Assembly (NCBI RefSeq): GCF_003711845.1
Contig: NZ_RHLQ01000001.1
Span: 124,001-188,000 of the forward strand
DNA from: Lysinibacillus halotolerans
Lineage (GTDB): Bacteria > Bacillota > Bacilli > Bacillales_A > Planococcaceae
Reading direction: 5' to 3'
Length of the DNA: 64,000 bases
This document shows, piece after piece, positions 26,230 to 34,685 of this stretch. The notes beneath the pieces are model-generated. The model worked only from the letters and a program-made list of their open reading frames with translations. It searched no databases and was not told where the DNA came from. A program made the position numbers and the translations under genes. The number at the start of each line of letters is the position of its first letter. Position 1 is the first letter of the stretch.

Positions 26230-27000
26230 ATGGTACAACTGCAAATTGATAATGAACAAACCCTTTGGAATCGCTGGCTTAATGATCGAGATCCTCATGC
26301 AGGTAACATGCTTATTAAAAAATATAAGCCTCTTGTTTCCTATCATGTACAACGGATAGGTGCAGGTGTTCCTAAAAATGTATCTCGAGATGATTTGATG
26401 AGCTTGGGGATGATGGGACTTTTTGATGCTTTAAATAAATTTGACATAAATAGAGATTTGAAATTTGATACATATGCTTCCTTCCGAGTGCGCGGTGCTA
26501 TTATCGACGGCTTAAGAAAAGAAGATTGGTTACCACGTTCGGCAAGGGAAAAAGCAAAAAAGATGGAAGCACAAATTGAAAAATTAGAACAGCAACTAAT
26601 GCGCCATGCGACTCCTGAAGAGCTCGCTCAGTTCATGGATTTACCGATTGATGAAGTATACCAAACAGTGCAAGAACATTTCTTTTCTAATGTATTATCA
26701 ATTAACGAACAACAAGATCAAGAAGAGTTAGAAGGAAAAGCATTCGTTATTCGAGATAATCAAACGAAAACGCCTGAACAAGAAGCTGTGCATGCGGAAT
26801 TGATTTCTGATTTAGAAAGAAATATAAAAAAATTAAATGAAAAAGAACAACTAGTTTTAAGTTTATTTTATACAGAAGAATTAACCCTAACTGAAATTGG
26901 AGAGATACTCGAATTATCTACTTCCCGTATTTCTCAAATTCATTCAAAGGCATTGTTTAAATTACGGAAGTGTCTTTCAAACGAAGTCATTCATGACTAA
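26230..27000 (+). CDS. sigD: Flagellar/motility sigma factor SigD (sigma-28, FliA)
   Basis: 256 residues. Region 2 is clear (SRDDLMSLGMMGLFDALNKF; KFDTYASFRVRGAIIDGLRK), region 3 has PRSAREKAKKMEAQIEKLEQ, and region 4 has QLVLSLFYTEELTLTEIGEI with SRISQIHSKAL. It directs transcription of flagellin, autolysin and chemotaxis genes. The ATG at 26230 follows GAGAGGTGG. Unlike B. subtilis, a terminator and a promoter-like element lie upstream, so sigD may be partly uncoupled from the fla/che operon. Confidence 0.97.
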   Translation: MVQLQIDNEQTLWNRWLNDRDPHAGNMLIKKYKPLVSYHVQRIGAGVPKNVSRDDLMSLGMMGLFDALNKFDINRDLKFDTYASFRVRGAIIDGLRKEDWLPRSAREKAKKMEAQIEKLEQQLMRHATPEELAQFMDLPIDEVYQTVQEHFFSNVLSINEQQDQEELEGKAFVIRDNQTKTPEQEAVHAELISDLERNIKKLNEKEQLVLSLFYTEELTLTEIGEILELSTSRISQIHSKALFKLRKCLSNEVIHD

Positions 27001-27011
27001 GGGGGAATATT

Positions 27012-27317
27012 GTGAGTTTAAAAGGACTTGAACTACAAATTGCTATTCCAAAAACTTACGATGCAGGAAAAATGGTTGAACAGCATCAGCAAAATGTTAT
27101 TCAACAACAATATAATGCGAATGAAGCATTAAAAAAAGAAATTGAAAGAAAACAACTAGCCGTTGTTGATACGGAAAAAACAGATAAAATTTCCGATAGA
27201 GAAAAAAAAGAAAAACACAATCAACATGATATGTCGAAGGATAAAAAGCAACAGCAGGAAAAGGAACAACAAGCAAAGCATCCTTATAAAGGCAATATTA
27301 TTGATTTTAGTGGATAG
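27012..27317 (+). CDS. Highly charged small protein of unknown function, downstream of sigD
   Basis: 101 residues from a GTG after AAGGGGGAAT. There is no membrane segment. Residues about 20-90 are rich in K, E, Q and D and probably helical or disordered. The ends look conserved-like: SLKGLELQIAIPKTYDAGKM at the start and HPYKGNIIDFSG at the end. I know no function. It lies 11 bases after sigD and 9 bases before the swrB-like gene, so it is very likely co-transcribed with both. B. subtilis has no gene here. Confidence 0.7.
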   Translation: MSLKGLELQIAIPKTYDAGKMVEQHQQNVIQQQYNANEALKKEIERKQLAVVDTEKTDKISDREKKEKHNQHDMSKDKKQQQEKEQQAKHPYKGNIIDFSG

Positions 27318-27326
27318 GAGAACAAT

Positions 27327-27914
27327 ATGGTCGCTATAGTACTTATCATATTGACAATTTCTCAGCTCATCTGTTTTTATTTCATAATTCTTTTAAATAC
27401 AAAAGTCTCAAAGTTTAAAGATTTGGAAAAACGACAGGATCAACTCATTCGGGAAATGGATGATGCCCTTACCCTATATCTTGTTGAGATAAAGGAAGAA
27501 AATGATCGTTTTATTAAAGAACTGACGAAGGTAAAACAAACAGAGTTGAAAAATAATGAAATAAACGAATCGACATTGGCTAAGATGGAAAAGGTGGAAG
27601 AAAAGGAACCTTCGCAAAAAAGTTCAGTTGATAATGCAAATCAACAACCTGCCGTTGAAACCAAAACATATATTCCGAAAATGAAAGTAGAAAATGCTTA
27701 TAAGAAACAAAAAGCGATGACGGTAAAACAAAAGGATTCTCAAGATTTTCAAAAAGAGGTCGAAAATCAAGGGGAAAACAACAAATCTAGTCTCCCAGAT
27801 TTTGAGCAAAAGGTACTAAATTTGCATCAAGAAGGGAAGACGATTGATGAAATCGCAAAAATTACCCAAAAAGGAAAGACTGAAATAGAGCTGTTGATTA
27901 AGTTTCATGCGTAA
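27327..27914 (+). CDS. swrB: SwrB-like (YlxL) motility protein
   Basis: 195 residues. An N-terminal membrane helix at about 2-23 is followed by a charged coiled coil (about 28-75), a variable middle, and a C-terminal helix-turn-helix-like end QEGKTIDEIAKITQKGKTEI then ELLIKF. The GKTEIELL-KF ending and the position after sigD match SwrB of B. subtilis, which activates flagellar export assembly and sigma-D-dependent swarming. The middle is longer than in B. subtilis. Assignment rests on architecture and position. Confidence 0.78.
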   Translation: MVAIVLIILTISQLICFYFIILLNTKVSKFKDLEKRQDQLIREMDDALTLYLVEIKEENDRFIKELTKVKQTELKNNEINESTLAKMEKVEEKEPSQKSSVDNANQQPAVETKTYIPKMKVENAYKKQKAMTVKQKDSQDFQKEVENQGENNKSSLPDFEQKVLNLHQEGKTIDEIAKITQKGKTEIELLIKFHA

Positions 27915-27920
27915 AATTTG

Positions 27921-27949
27921 TTGCATATAGATATTCAGTGTGTTATATT
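27921..27949 (+). promoter_or_regulatory. Vegetative promoter for rpsB
   Basis: TTGCAT (27921-27926), 17-base spacer, TATATT (27944-27949) preceded by TG at 27941-27942, i.e. an extended -10. A leader of about 115 bases follows before the rpsB ATG; it may contain an S2-binding regulatory structure as in other Firmicutes, but I could not assign one. Confidence 0.7.
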
Positions 27950-28071
27950 ATCAATTGGTGTTAATTACACACGCATTTTGATGTAGTAAGTGGTGCTTTT
28001 TGAATAAAAAGTTGCTTGTTACAGATGAAAAATGCGGAGGAACAAAACCAAAAATCTAGGAGGAACTATTC

Positions 28072-28794
28072 ATGTCAGTAATTTCAATGAAACAATTACT
28101 TGAAGCTGGTGTACATTTCGGACACCAAACTCGCCGTTGGAACCCAAAAATGAAAAAATACATTTTTGTTGAACGTAACGGTATCTACATTATCGATTTA
28201 CAAAAAACAGTTAAGAAATTAGAAGAAGCTTACGACTTCATGCGTCAAGTTGGCCAAGATGGCGGTAAAGTACTATTTGTTGGTACTAAAAAACAAGCGC
28301 AAGAAGCGATTAAAGAAGAAGCTGAACGTTCTGGTAACTACTATATTAACCAACGTTGGTTAGGTGGTACTTTAACAAACTTCGGTACAATCCAAAAACG
28401 TGTTGCTCGTATGAAAGCAATTGAAAAAATGGAAGAAGACGGTACTTTCGACGTACTTCCTAAAAAAGAAGTTATTCAACTTAAAAAAGAACACGAACGT
28501 CTTGTTAAATTCTTAGGCGGTATTCGTGATATGGCTGGTATTCCAGATGTAATGTTCGTGGTTGACCCACGTAAAGAGCGTATTGCTGTTGCAGAAGCTC
28601 GTAAATTAAATATTCCTATCGTAGGTATTGTTGATACAAACTGTGATCCAGATGAAATCGACTACGTAATCCCTGCAAACGATGATGCTATCCGCGCTGT
28701 TAAATTATTAACTGCAAAAATGGCTGATGCTCTTATTGAATCAAAACAAGGTGAATCTGAAGCTCCAGCTGAAGAAGTAGTTGCTGCTGAGTAA
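28072..28794 (+). CDS. rpsB: 30S ribosomal protein S2
   Basis: 240 residues. It begins [20 protein letters not shown] and contains [17 protein letters not shown] and the [20 protein letters not shown] stretch, all hallmark S2. Codon use is strongly biased as expected for a highly expressed gene. SD TAGGAGGAA lies just upstream. It is followed by tsf across a structured gap with a terminator, the common rpsB-tsf arrangement. Confidence 0.98.
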   Translation: MSVISMKQLLEAGVHFGHQTRRWNPKMKKYIFVERNGIYIIDLQKTVKKLEEAYDFMRQVGQDGGKVLFVGTKKQAQEAIKEEAERSGNYYINQRWLGGTLTNFGTIQKRVARMKAIEKMEEDGTFDVLPKKEVIQLKKEHERLVKFLGGIRDMAGIPDVMFVVDPRKERIAVAEARKLNIPIVGIVDTNCDPDEIDYVIPANDDAIRAVKLLTAKMADALIESKQGESEAPAEEVVAAE

Positions 28795-28842
28795 TTCACT
28801 ATTAGATAACTTAGCTTAAACAGCAGGTTTTCTGATGATAAG

Positions 28843-28937
28843 CCTTAGTTGCACTTATGCAGCTAAGGAAGTGTTGAACTTTCTTAGCTGCCTACAAAAA
28901 GGTGATAAGTGGATGAAACCTCTTATCACCTTTTTTT
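28843..28937 (+). terminator. Attenuator-like region with alternative hairpins and intrinsic terminator (rpsB-tsf)
   Basis: Hairpin A: CCTTAGTTGCA (28843-28853) with TGCAGCTAAGG (28858-28868), loop CTTA. Hairpin B, exclusive with A: bases 28859-28872 (GCAGCTAAGGAAGT) with 28878-28891. Downstream is a strong terminator: GGTGATAAG (28901-28909) with CTTATCACC (28922-28930), extended by A5/T5, then seven T (28931-28937). No clear promoter for tsf follows, so tsf transcription probably depends on read-through. Confidence 0.8.
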
Positions 28938-28991
28938 AAAGCATATGTTACAAAAAATTTAATATTAGATAACCCGAGGAGGAAACTTCAA

Positions 28992-29876
28992 ATGGCAATT
29001 ACTGCACAATTAGTAAAAGAACTTCGTGAAAAAACTGGCGCAGGTATGATGGACTGTAAAAAAGCTTTAGTACAAACTGATGGTGACATCGAAGCTGCTA
29101 TCGACTTCTTACGTGAAAAAGGTCTTTCTTCAGCTGCTAAAAAAGCTGACCGTATCGCTGCAGAAGGTACAACTTACGTGTTAACTGAAGGAAATGAAGC
29201 GGTTATTTTAGAAGTAAACGCTGAAACGGACTTCGTTGCGAAAAACGAAAAATTCCAAGTACTTGTTGAAGAATTAGCAAAACAAATTTTAGCTGCAAAA
29301 CCAGCATCAGTTGAAGCTGCTTTAGAAATTGCTAACGCTGAAGGTGTGAAAATCGCTGACAAAATTTCAACTGCTGTTGCAACAATTGGTGAAAAAATTA
29401 CTCTTCGTCGTTTCGAAGTAAAAACAAAAACTGACAACGATGCGTTCGGTTCTTACTTACACATGGGCGGAAAAATCGGTGTATTAGTAGTTCTTGAAGG
29501 ATCTACTAACGAAGAAGCTGCAAAAGATGTTGCAATGCACATCGCTGCAATTAACCCTAAATACGTATCTCGTGATGAAGTTTCTCAAGAAGAGGTTGCT
29601 CACGAACGTAAAATTTTAACAGAACAAGCTTTAAACGAAGGTAAACCAGAAAACATCGTAGCGAAAATGGTTGAAGGTCGTCTTGGTAAATACTTCGAAG
29701 AAATTTGCTTACTTGACCAAACTTTCGTTAAAAATTCAGATCAAAAAGTTCGTGACTTCGTTAAAACAACAGGTGGTAATGTAACTTCATTCGTACGTTA
29801 CGCTGTTGGTGAAGGTATTGAAAAACGTGAAGATAACTTCGCTGAAGAAGTAATGAATCAAGTTAAAGGTAACTAA
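28992..29876 (+). CDS. tsf: Elongation factor Ts
   Basis: 294 residues. The N-terminal UBA-like part [20 protein letters not shown] and the AETDFVAKN motif identify EF-Ts, the GDP/GTP exchange factor of EF-Tu. Two core subdomains follow. SD CGAGGAGGAA lies upstream. It has the strong codon bias of a highly expressed gene. Confidence 0.98.
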   Translation: MAITAQLVKELREKTGAGMMDCKKALVQTDGDIEAAIDFLREKGLSSAAKKADRIAAEGTTYVLTEGNEAVILEVNAETDFVAKNEKFQVLVEELAKQILAAKPASVEAALEIANAEGVKIADKISTAVATIGEKITLRRFEVKTKTDNDAFGSYLHMGGKIGVLVVLEGSTNEEAAKDVAMHIAAINPKYVSRDEVSQEEVAHERKILTEQALNEGKPENIVAKMVEGRLGKYFEEICLLDQTFVKNSDQKVRDFVKTTGGNVTSFVRYAVGEGIEKREDNFAEEVMNQVKGN

Positions 29877-30197
29877 TATAAGAAATAAGAAAACAAATCG
29901 ATTATTGTATGGTTTGTTGACTTATTGAGTTTTACGGGCAGTTATACCAACTCGTTTATCGTAGTGGTGTTGCTGCCCGTTCATACGGAATAATTTGGTT
30001 GTATGTTTAACACAATAAAGTTAGATAGGGGACACGGAGTCAGTGTTCCCTATTTTTCAAGAGTTTTTTGCATATATCTTTAACGCTAGAGCCGTTTTCC
30101 GAAAGTTTTGTCTCATCTTTTTCAATGGAGAAGGTTGCGACTCAAAAATGAGGAAGACTTGCGTTAGTTAAATAAAATTGAGTTGCGGAGGATTACT
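29877..30197 (+). other. 321-base tsf-pyrH gap: structured RNA and terminator, no gene
   Basis: No supported ORF. ACGGGCAG (29934-29941) pairs with CTGCCCGT (29973-29980), with ACCA (29946-29949)/TGGT (29965-29968) nested inside. The tsf terminator follows at 30025-30057. Beyond it, TAACGC (30081-30086) can pair with GCGTTA (30161-30166), enclosing most of the pyrH leader. I see no convincing promoter between the terminator and pyrH. Confidence 0.6.
30025..30057 (+). terminator. Intrinsic terminator after tsf
   Basis: ATAGGGGACAC (30025-30035) pairs with GTGTTCCCTAT (30043-30053), eleven pairs with one G-U, 7-base loop, followed by a T run. Confidence 0.85.
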
Positions 30198-30923
30198 ATG
30201 AGTGTGCCACAATATAATCGAGTAGTTATAAAAATTAGCGGTGAGGCATTAGCAGGAGAAGCTGGCTTCGGATTATCACCAAAAATTATTAAGTCTGTTG
30301 CAGAAGATATTAAAGAAGTAGTTGAACTTGGTGTAGAAGTAGCGGTAGTTGTTGGTGGCGGTAACATTTGGCGAGGGAAAGTAGGAAGCGAAATGGGAAT
30401 GGACCGTGCTTCTGCTGATTACATGGGAATGTTAGCGACTGTTATGAATTCATTAGCATTACAAGATGCCCTTGAAAAATTGGAAATTGAAACTCGTGTT
30501 CAGTCTTCCATCGTCATGACACAAGTTGCGGAGCCTTACATACGTCGAAAAGCGGTGCGCCATTTAGAGAAAAAACGTGTTGTTATTTTTGCTGCTGGTA
30601 CAGGAAATCCATTTTTCTCTACAGATACAACAGCTGCATTACGTGCTGCTGAAATTGATGCAGATGCCATTTTAATGGCAAAAAATAATGTTGATGGCGT
30701 TTATTCTGCTGATCCAAAAACTGATAATACTGCTGTTAAATATGACACACTCACATATTTAGACGTAATTCAACAAGGATTACAGGTAATGGATTCTACA
30801 GCTTCCACTTTATGTATGGACAATGACATCCCATTAATAGTATTCTCTATAATGAATAAAGGTAATATTAAACGTGCCGTACTCGGTGATAAAATCGGTA
30901 CAGTTGTTAGGAGGAATTTTTAA
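30198..30923 (+). CDS. pyrH: UMP kinase
   Basis: 241 residues, normal length. The amino-acid-kinase fold signature is visible: [50 protein letters not shown], and [14 protein letters not shown]. It converts UMP to UDP for RNA, UDP-sugars and CTP. The ATG at 30198 follows GCGGAGGA. Its stop codon overlaps the frr ATG, so the two are translated together. Confidence 0.97.
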   Translation: MSVPQYNRVVIKISGEALAGEAGFGLSPKIIKSVAEDIKEVVELGVEVAVVVGGGNIWRGKVGSEMGMDRASADYMGMLATVMNSLALQDALEKLEIETRVQSSIVMTQVAEPYIRRKAVRHLEKKRVVIFAAGTGNPFFSTDTTAALRAAEIDADAILMAKNNVDGVYSADPKTDNTAVKYDTLTYLDVIQQGLQVMDSTASTLCMDNDIPLIVFSIMNKGNIKRAVLGDKIGTVVRRNF

Positions 30924-31480
30924 TGCCTAAACAAGTAATAGCTCAAGCTCAGGAAAAAATGAACAAATCGATTACAGCATTTACACGCGAATTAGCTTCT
31001 ATTCGTGCAGGTCGTGCGAATGCATCTTTGTTAGACAGAATTACTGTTGACTACTACGGTGCTCCAACTCCAGTAAATCAATTGGCTGGTATTTCTGTAC
31101 CAGAAGCTCGTTTACTAGTTATCCAACCGTATGACAAATCTGTTCTAGGTGAAATTGAAAAAGCAATTATGAAGTCAGATATCGGGATTACACCGACAAA
31201 TGATGGGAATGTAATTCGCTTAACAGTTCCAGCTTTAACAGAAGAACGCCGTAAAGACCTTGTAAAAGTTGTGAAAAAAGAAGCGGAGGAAGCAAAGGTT
31301 GCAATCCGTAACGTCCGTCGTGATGCAAACGATGAATTGAAAAAATTAGAAAAAAATGGCGACATAACTGAAGACGATTTACGTGGTTACAGTGACGATA
31401 TTCAAAAACTTACTGATGACTTTATCGTGAAAATTGATCAAATTGCTAAAGATAAAGAACAAGAAATCTTATCAGTATAA
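30923..31480 (+). CDS. frr: Ribosome recycling factor
   Basis: 185 residues, the usual length. Core motifs: [54 protein letters not shown] and the C-terminal helix to DKEQEILSV. It splits terminated ribosomes with EF-G. It starts in the pyrH stop (TAATG); AGGAGG lies just upstream. Confidence 0.98.
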   Translation: MPKQVIAQAQEKMNKSITAFTRELASIRAGRANASLLDRITVDYYGAPTPVNQLAGISVPEARLLVIQPYDKSVLGEIEKAIMKSDIGITPTNDGNVIRLTVPALTEERRKDLVKVVKKEAEEAKVAIRNVRRDANDELKKLEKNGDITEDDLRGYSDDIQKLTDDFIVKIDQIAKDKEQEILSV

Positions 31481-31560
31481 GAAAACCTTTCTTTGTTCTT
31501 ATTTCTTGGCGAACGTAAGTTTTAAGTTTCAGATTGAATAATGAACAAAATCAGGTGTAG

Positions 31561-31588
31561 GGCGTCCTATCAGTTAGGACGTCTTTTT
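31561..31588 (+). terminator. Intrinsic terminator after frr
   Basis: GGCGTCCTA (31561-31569) pairs with TAGGACGTC (31575-31583), nine pairs with one G-U, 5-base loop, then five T. Confidence 0.88.
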
Positions 31589-31743
31589 CTTTCGTATATT
31601 CATTAGAGAGAGAAAATTTGAATTTATCGTTTAGTATACATAATAAGGTAACTGGTCATATTCGTATAATTAGTTTTACGATATAATAAATTTATACGTA
31701 TACATATATTTCAAAATAAATTAAGAAAAGGTAAAAAGAACTT

Positions 31744-31772
31744 AAGACACATTCATTTGTTTTTGTTATGAT
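31744..31772 (+). promoter_or_regulatory. Vegetative promoter for uppS operon
   Basis: AAGACA (31744-31749), 17-base spacer, TATGAT (31767-31772) with TG at 31764-31765, making an extended -10. Distance to the uppS ATG is about 40 bases. Confidence 0.7.
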
Positions 31773-31813
31773 AAAAAAAACGTCCAAATTGTTGTCACGT
31801 GGGGGAATTGCTG

Positions 31814-32605
31814 ATGTTAAAGAAACTATTTAGTAAATCAAAAAAAGGAAAGCAGTCATCAAGGGTTGAAGAATTTCTACTAGATAATGAATGTCTACCT
31901 TCCCATATCGCAATCATAATGGATGGCAACGGACGTTGGGCGAAAAAAAGAGCCATGCCTAGAATTGCAGGACATCATGAAGGCATGCAAACAGTGCGGA
32001 AAATTGCGCGTATTGCAGATGATTTAGGCATTAAAGTGTTAACTTTATATGCTTTTTCAACGGAAAATTGGAGAAGGCCGAAATCGGAAGTAGACTATTT
32101 AATGAGTTTACCGCAAATGTTTTTAAATTCATTTATGCCTGAATTGATGGAACGGAACATTCGAATACAAATGATCGGTGATAAAGAAGGGTTACCTAAC
32201 AATACGAAAAAAGCTTTAGATGAAGCGATGGAAAAAACGAAACATAATACAGGGTTAATATTAAATTTTGCAATGAATTATGGTAGTCGTGCTGAAATTG
32301 TAAGAGCAATGAAGGATATAATGATAGAAGTGAATAATGGAAATATATCAATCGACGCTATTGATGAAACAATGATTGATCAATATTTAATGACATCAAA
32401 TCTACCAGAACCAGATTTACTCATTCGAACAAGCGGTGAAGTTCGATTAAGTAATTTTATGTTATGGCAACTCGCTTATACGGAATTTTGGTTCACAGAC
32501 ATATTGTGGCCTGATTTTGACCATCAATCGTTTATGGAAGCGATCCACGCCTATCAAAAGCGTAATCGACGCTACGGTGGATTGAAAGGGGAAGAAATGA
32601 AGTGA
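31814..32605 (+). CDS. uppS: Undecaprenyl diphosphate synthase (isoprenyl transferase)
   Basis: 263 residues. The catalytic Asp is in IAIIMDGNGRWAKKR; further motifs are TLYAFSTENWRRP and PDLLIRTSGEVRLSNFMLWQ. It makes the C55 lipid carrier for peptidoglycan and teichoic acids. The ATG at 31814 follows TGGGGGAA; a GTG at 31799 is part of that SD region. It overlaps cdsA by 4 bases. Confidence 0.97.
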   Translation: MLKKLFSKSKKGKQSSRVEEFLLDNECLPSHIAIIMDGNGRWAKKRAMPRIAGHHEGMQTVRKIARIADDLGIKVLTLYAFSTENWRRPKSEVDYLMSLPQMFLNSFMPELMERNIRIQMIGDKEGLPNNTKKALDEAMEKTKHNTGLILNFAMNYGSRAEIVRAMKDIMIEVNNGNISIDAIDETMIDQYLMTSNLPEPDLLIRTSGEVRLSNFMLWQLAYTEFWFTDILWPDFDHQSFMEAIHAYQKRNRRYGGLKGEEMK

Positions 32606-33396
32606 AGCAAAGAATTATAACGGCGGTAGTTGCAGCATTAGTATTCATTCCATTCGTTATTTATGGCAACTTACCTTTTACGTTATTAGTATATGTGATC
32701 GCAGCAGTAGGACTATATGAACTGCTCAGAATGAAAAATATTTCAATTTTTTCAATACCAGGTATGATCGGGGCCCTCATTATGTTTTGTATCCTTCTAC
32801 CTCTTTCTACAGTTGAGTTAGAAGAGATCGTCCCTTATTCAAAATTGGAATTTTTAATGATAGGTGTCATCCTGTTATTAATTTATACAGTGATGATTAA
32901 AAATCGTTTTACCTTTGATGATGTAGGCTTTATTTTAACGAGTGCATTATATGTCGGTATCGGTTTTTATTATTTTATTGAAACTCGTAACGCAGAAAAT
33001 GGATTAGTATACATTATTTTTGCTCTATTAATTGTTTGGACAACCGATTCAGGGGCTTATTTTGTTGGACGAAAACTAGGGAAAAAGAAATTATGGCCTG
33101 AAATTTCTCCTAATAAAACGGTTGAAGGTTTTATCGGTGGAATTGTAACGGCAGTTATTTTCGCATGTATTATGCAATGGATTTATCCGATATCCTCATC
33201 TTGGCTTGCGTTAATACTTATTTCGATTATCGCTTCCATCTTTGGTCAGTTAGGCGATTTAGTTGAATCTGCTATTAAACGTCATTATGGAGTGAAAGAT
33301 TCAGGGAAACTATTACCTGGTCACGGTGGAATTCTTGACCGCTTTGATAGTCTTCTATTTGTATTACCGTTATTACACTTTATACATTTTGTTTAA
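32602..33396 (+). CDS. cdsA: Phosphatidate cytidylyltransferase (CDP-diglyceride synthase)
   Basis: 264 residues with about seven to eight membrane helices. The C-terminal family signature is present: ESAIKRHYGVKDSGKLLPGH followed by GGILDRFDS. It forms CDP-diacylglycerol for phospholipid synthesis. It starts with GTG inside the uppS stop region. Its stop codon lies within a long inverted repeat that extends toward dxr. Confidence 0.96.
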   Translation: MKQRIITAVVAALVFIPFVIYGNLPFTLLVYVIAAVGLYELLRMKNISIFSIPGMIGALIMFCILLPLSTVELEEIVPYSKLEFLMIGVILLLIYTVMIKNRFTFDDVGFILTSALYVGIGFYYFIETRNAENGLVYIIFALLIVWTTDSGAYFVGRKLGKKKLWPEISPNKTVEGFIGGIVTAVIFACIMQWIYPISSSWLALILISIIASIFGQLGDLVESAIKRHYGVKDSGKLLPGHGGILDRFDSLLFVLPLLHFIHFV

Positions 33397-33451
33397 CTTT
33401 GTTCAAATAGGTATTCTTAAACTGAGGAATACCTATTGACCAAAGTTAAAC
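33391..33451 (+). repeat. Long inverted repeat spanning the cdsA stop codon
   Basis: GTTTAACTTTG (33391-33401) pairs with CAAAGTTAAAC (33441-33451). AATAGGTATTC (33406-33416) pairs with GAATACCTATT (33427-33437). Short pairings join the two blocks, giving about 26 pairs with one mismatch and one bulge, capped by a 6-base loop. No T run follows on either strand, so it is not a typical intrinsic terminator. Confidence 0.75.
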
Positions 33452-33489
33452 CTTATTAATAAAAGACAATGTTCTTGAAGGGAAGAGTA

Positions 33490-34638
33490 ATGTTGAAAAA
33501 AATTAGTTTATTAGGAGCAACAGGTTCTATTGGAATTCAAACAGTTGATATTTTACGGAATAATAAAGATAATTTTCAACTTGTTGCCTTATCCTCTGGT
33601 AAAAATATCGAAAAAACTCGTGAAATCATCGATGATCTTCAACCTGAGCTAGTATCAGTACAACAAGAACAAGATGCCATACAGTTACAAAAAGAATACC
33701 CACATATTCATTTTACGTTTGGAACAAAAGGATTAGTTGAAGTTGCTACACACCCGGATTCCACTGTTCTTGTAAATGCAGTTCTAGGAAGTGTAGGATT
33801 AGAATCTACTTTAGCAGCTATTCGGATGGGAAAAACAATTGCGATTGCGAATAAGGAGACATTAGTAACAGCTGGACATTTAGTTATGGCTGAAGCGAGA
33901 AAATATAATGTAGCGATTCTACCAGTTGATAGTGAACATTCGGCAATTTTCCAATCAATGAACGGTGAAAATCCAAAACAAATTGAACGGCTCATTTTAA
34001 CAGCTTCTGGTGGCTCATTCCGAGATAAAACACGGGAACAATTAAAAGATGTTACGGTGAAAGACGCTTTAAATCATCCGAACTGGTCGATGGGAGCTAA
34101 AATTACAATCGATTCGGCAACGATGATGAATAAAGGGTTAGAAGTCATTGAAGCCCATGTATTATTTAATATGCCCTTTGAAAAAATCGATGTTTTATTA
34201 CATAAAGAAAGTATTATTCACTCTTTAGTTGAGTATCATGATACAAGTGTGATTGCACAACTTGGTACCCCTGACATGCGAGTGCCGATCCAGTACGCTC
34301 TAAGTTATCCGGATCGATTGCCACTTGTTGGAGGGAATCGATTGAATTTAGCGCAAATTGGACAATTACACTTTAAGGAAGTCGACTTTGACCGATTCCG
34401 TGCTTTAAAACTAGCCTATGACGCAGGACGGGCAGGGGGAAGTGTTTTAACAGCTATGAATGCTGCTAATGAAGCTGCAGTAGCGTTATTTTTAGAGGAA
34501 AAAATCACTTTCTTACAAATCGAAGAAATTATCGAACAAGTGATGAACGATCATCAAAATATATTAATGCCAGATTTAGAAACTATACTTCATGTAGATA
34601 GTGAAACAAGAAAAACAGTAGCGAACATGGTAAAATAG
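33490..34638 (+). CDS. dxr: 1-deoxy-D-xylulose 5-phosphate reductoisomerase
   Basis: 382 residues. NADPH-binding [12 protein letters not shown] at the N-terminus, [10 protein letters not shown], the metal-binding [10 protein letters not shown], and [10 protein letters not shown] in the flexible loop are all visible. It makes 2-C-methyl-D-erythritol 4-phosphate in the non-mevalonate isoprenoid pathway, which feeds UppS. The ATG at 33490 follows GAAGGGAAGA; an ATG at 33469 is upstream of that SD. Confidence 0.97.
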   Translation: MLKKISLLGATGSIGIQTVDILRNNKDNFQLVALSSGKNIEKTREIIDDLQPELVSVQQEQDAIQLQKEYPHIHFTFGTKGLVEVATHPDSTVLVNAVLGSVGLESTLAAIRMGKTIAIANKETLVTAGHLVMAEARKYNVAILPVDSEHSAIFQSMNGENPKQIERLILTASGGSFRDKTREQLKDVTVKDALNHPNWSMGAKITIDSATMMNKGLEVIEAHVLFNMPFEKIDVLLHKESIIHSLVEYHDTSVIAQLGTPDMRVPIQYALSYPDRLPLVGGNRLNLAQIGQLHFKEVDFDRFRALKLAYDAGRAGGSVLTAMNAANEAAVALFLEEKITFLQIEEIIEQVMNDHQNILMPDLETILHVDSETRKTVANMVK

Positions 34639-34685
34639 ATAGAGCGAGCATAGAATAAGTATACTGCTCTTGAAGGTGGGATGAT

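Larger units (their letters stand above)
31481..31813 (+). other. 333-base frr-uppS gap: terminator and promoter, no gene
   Basis: Holds the frr terminator (31561-31588) and an AT-rich stretch with two TATAAT-like boxes (31665-31670, 31682-31687) lacking good -35 partners. A better promoter lies at 31744-31772. No ORF or stable extra structure is supported. Confidence 0.6.
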
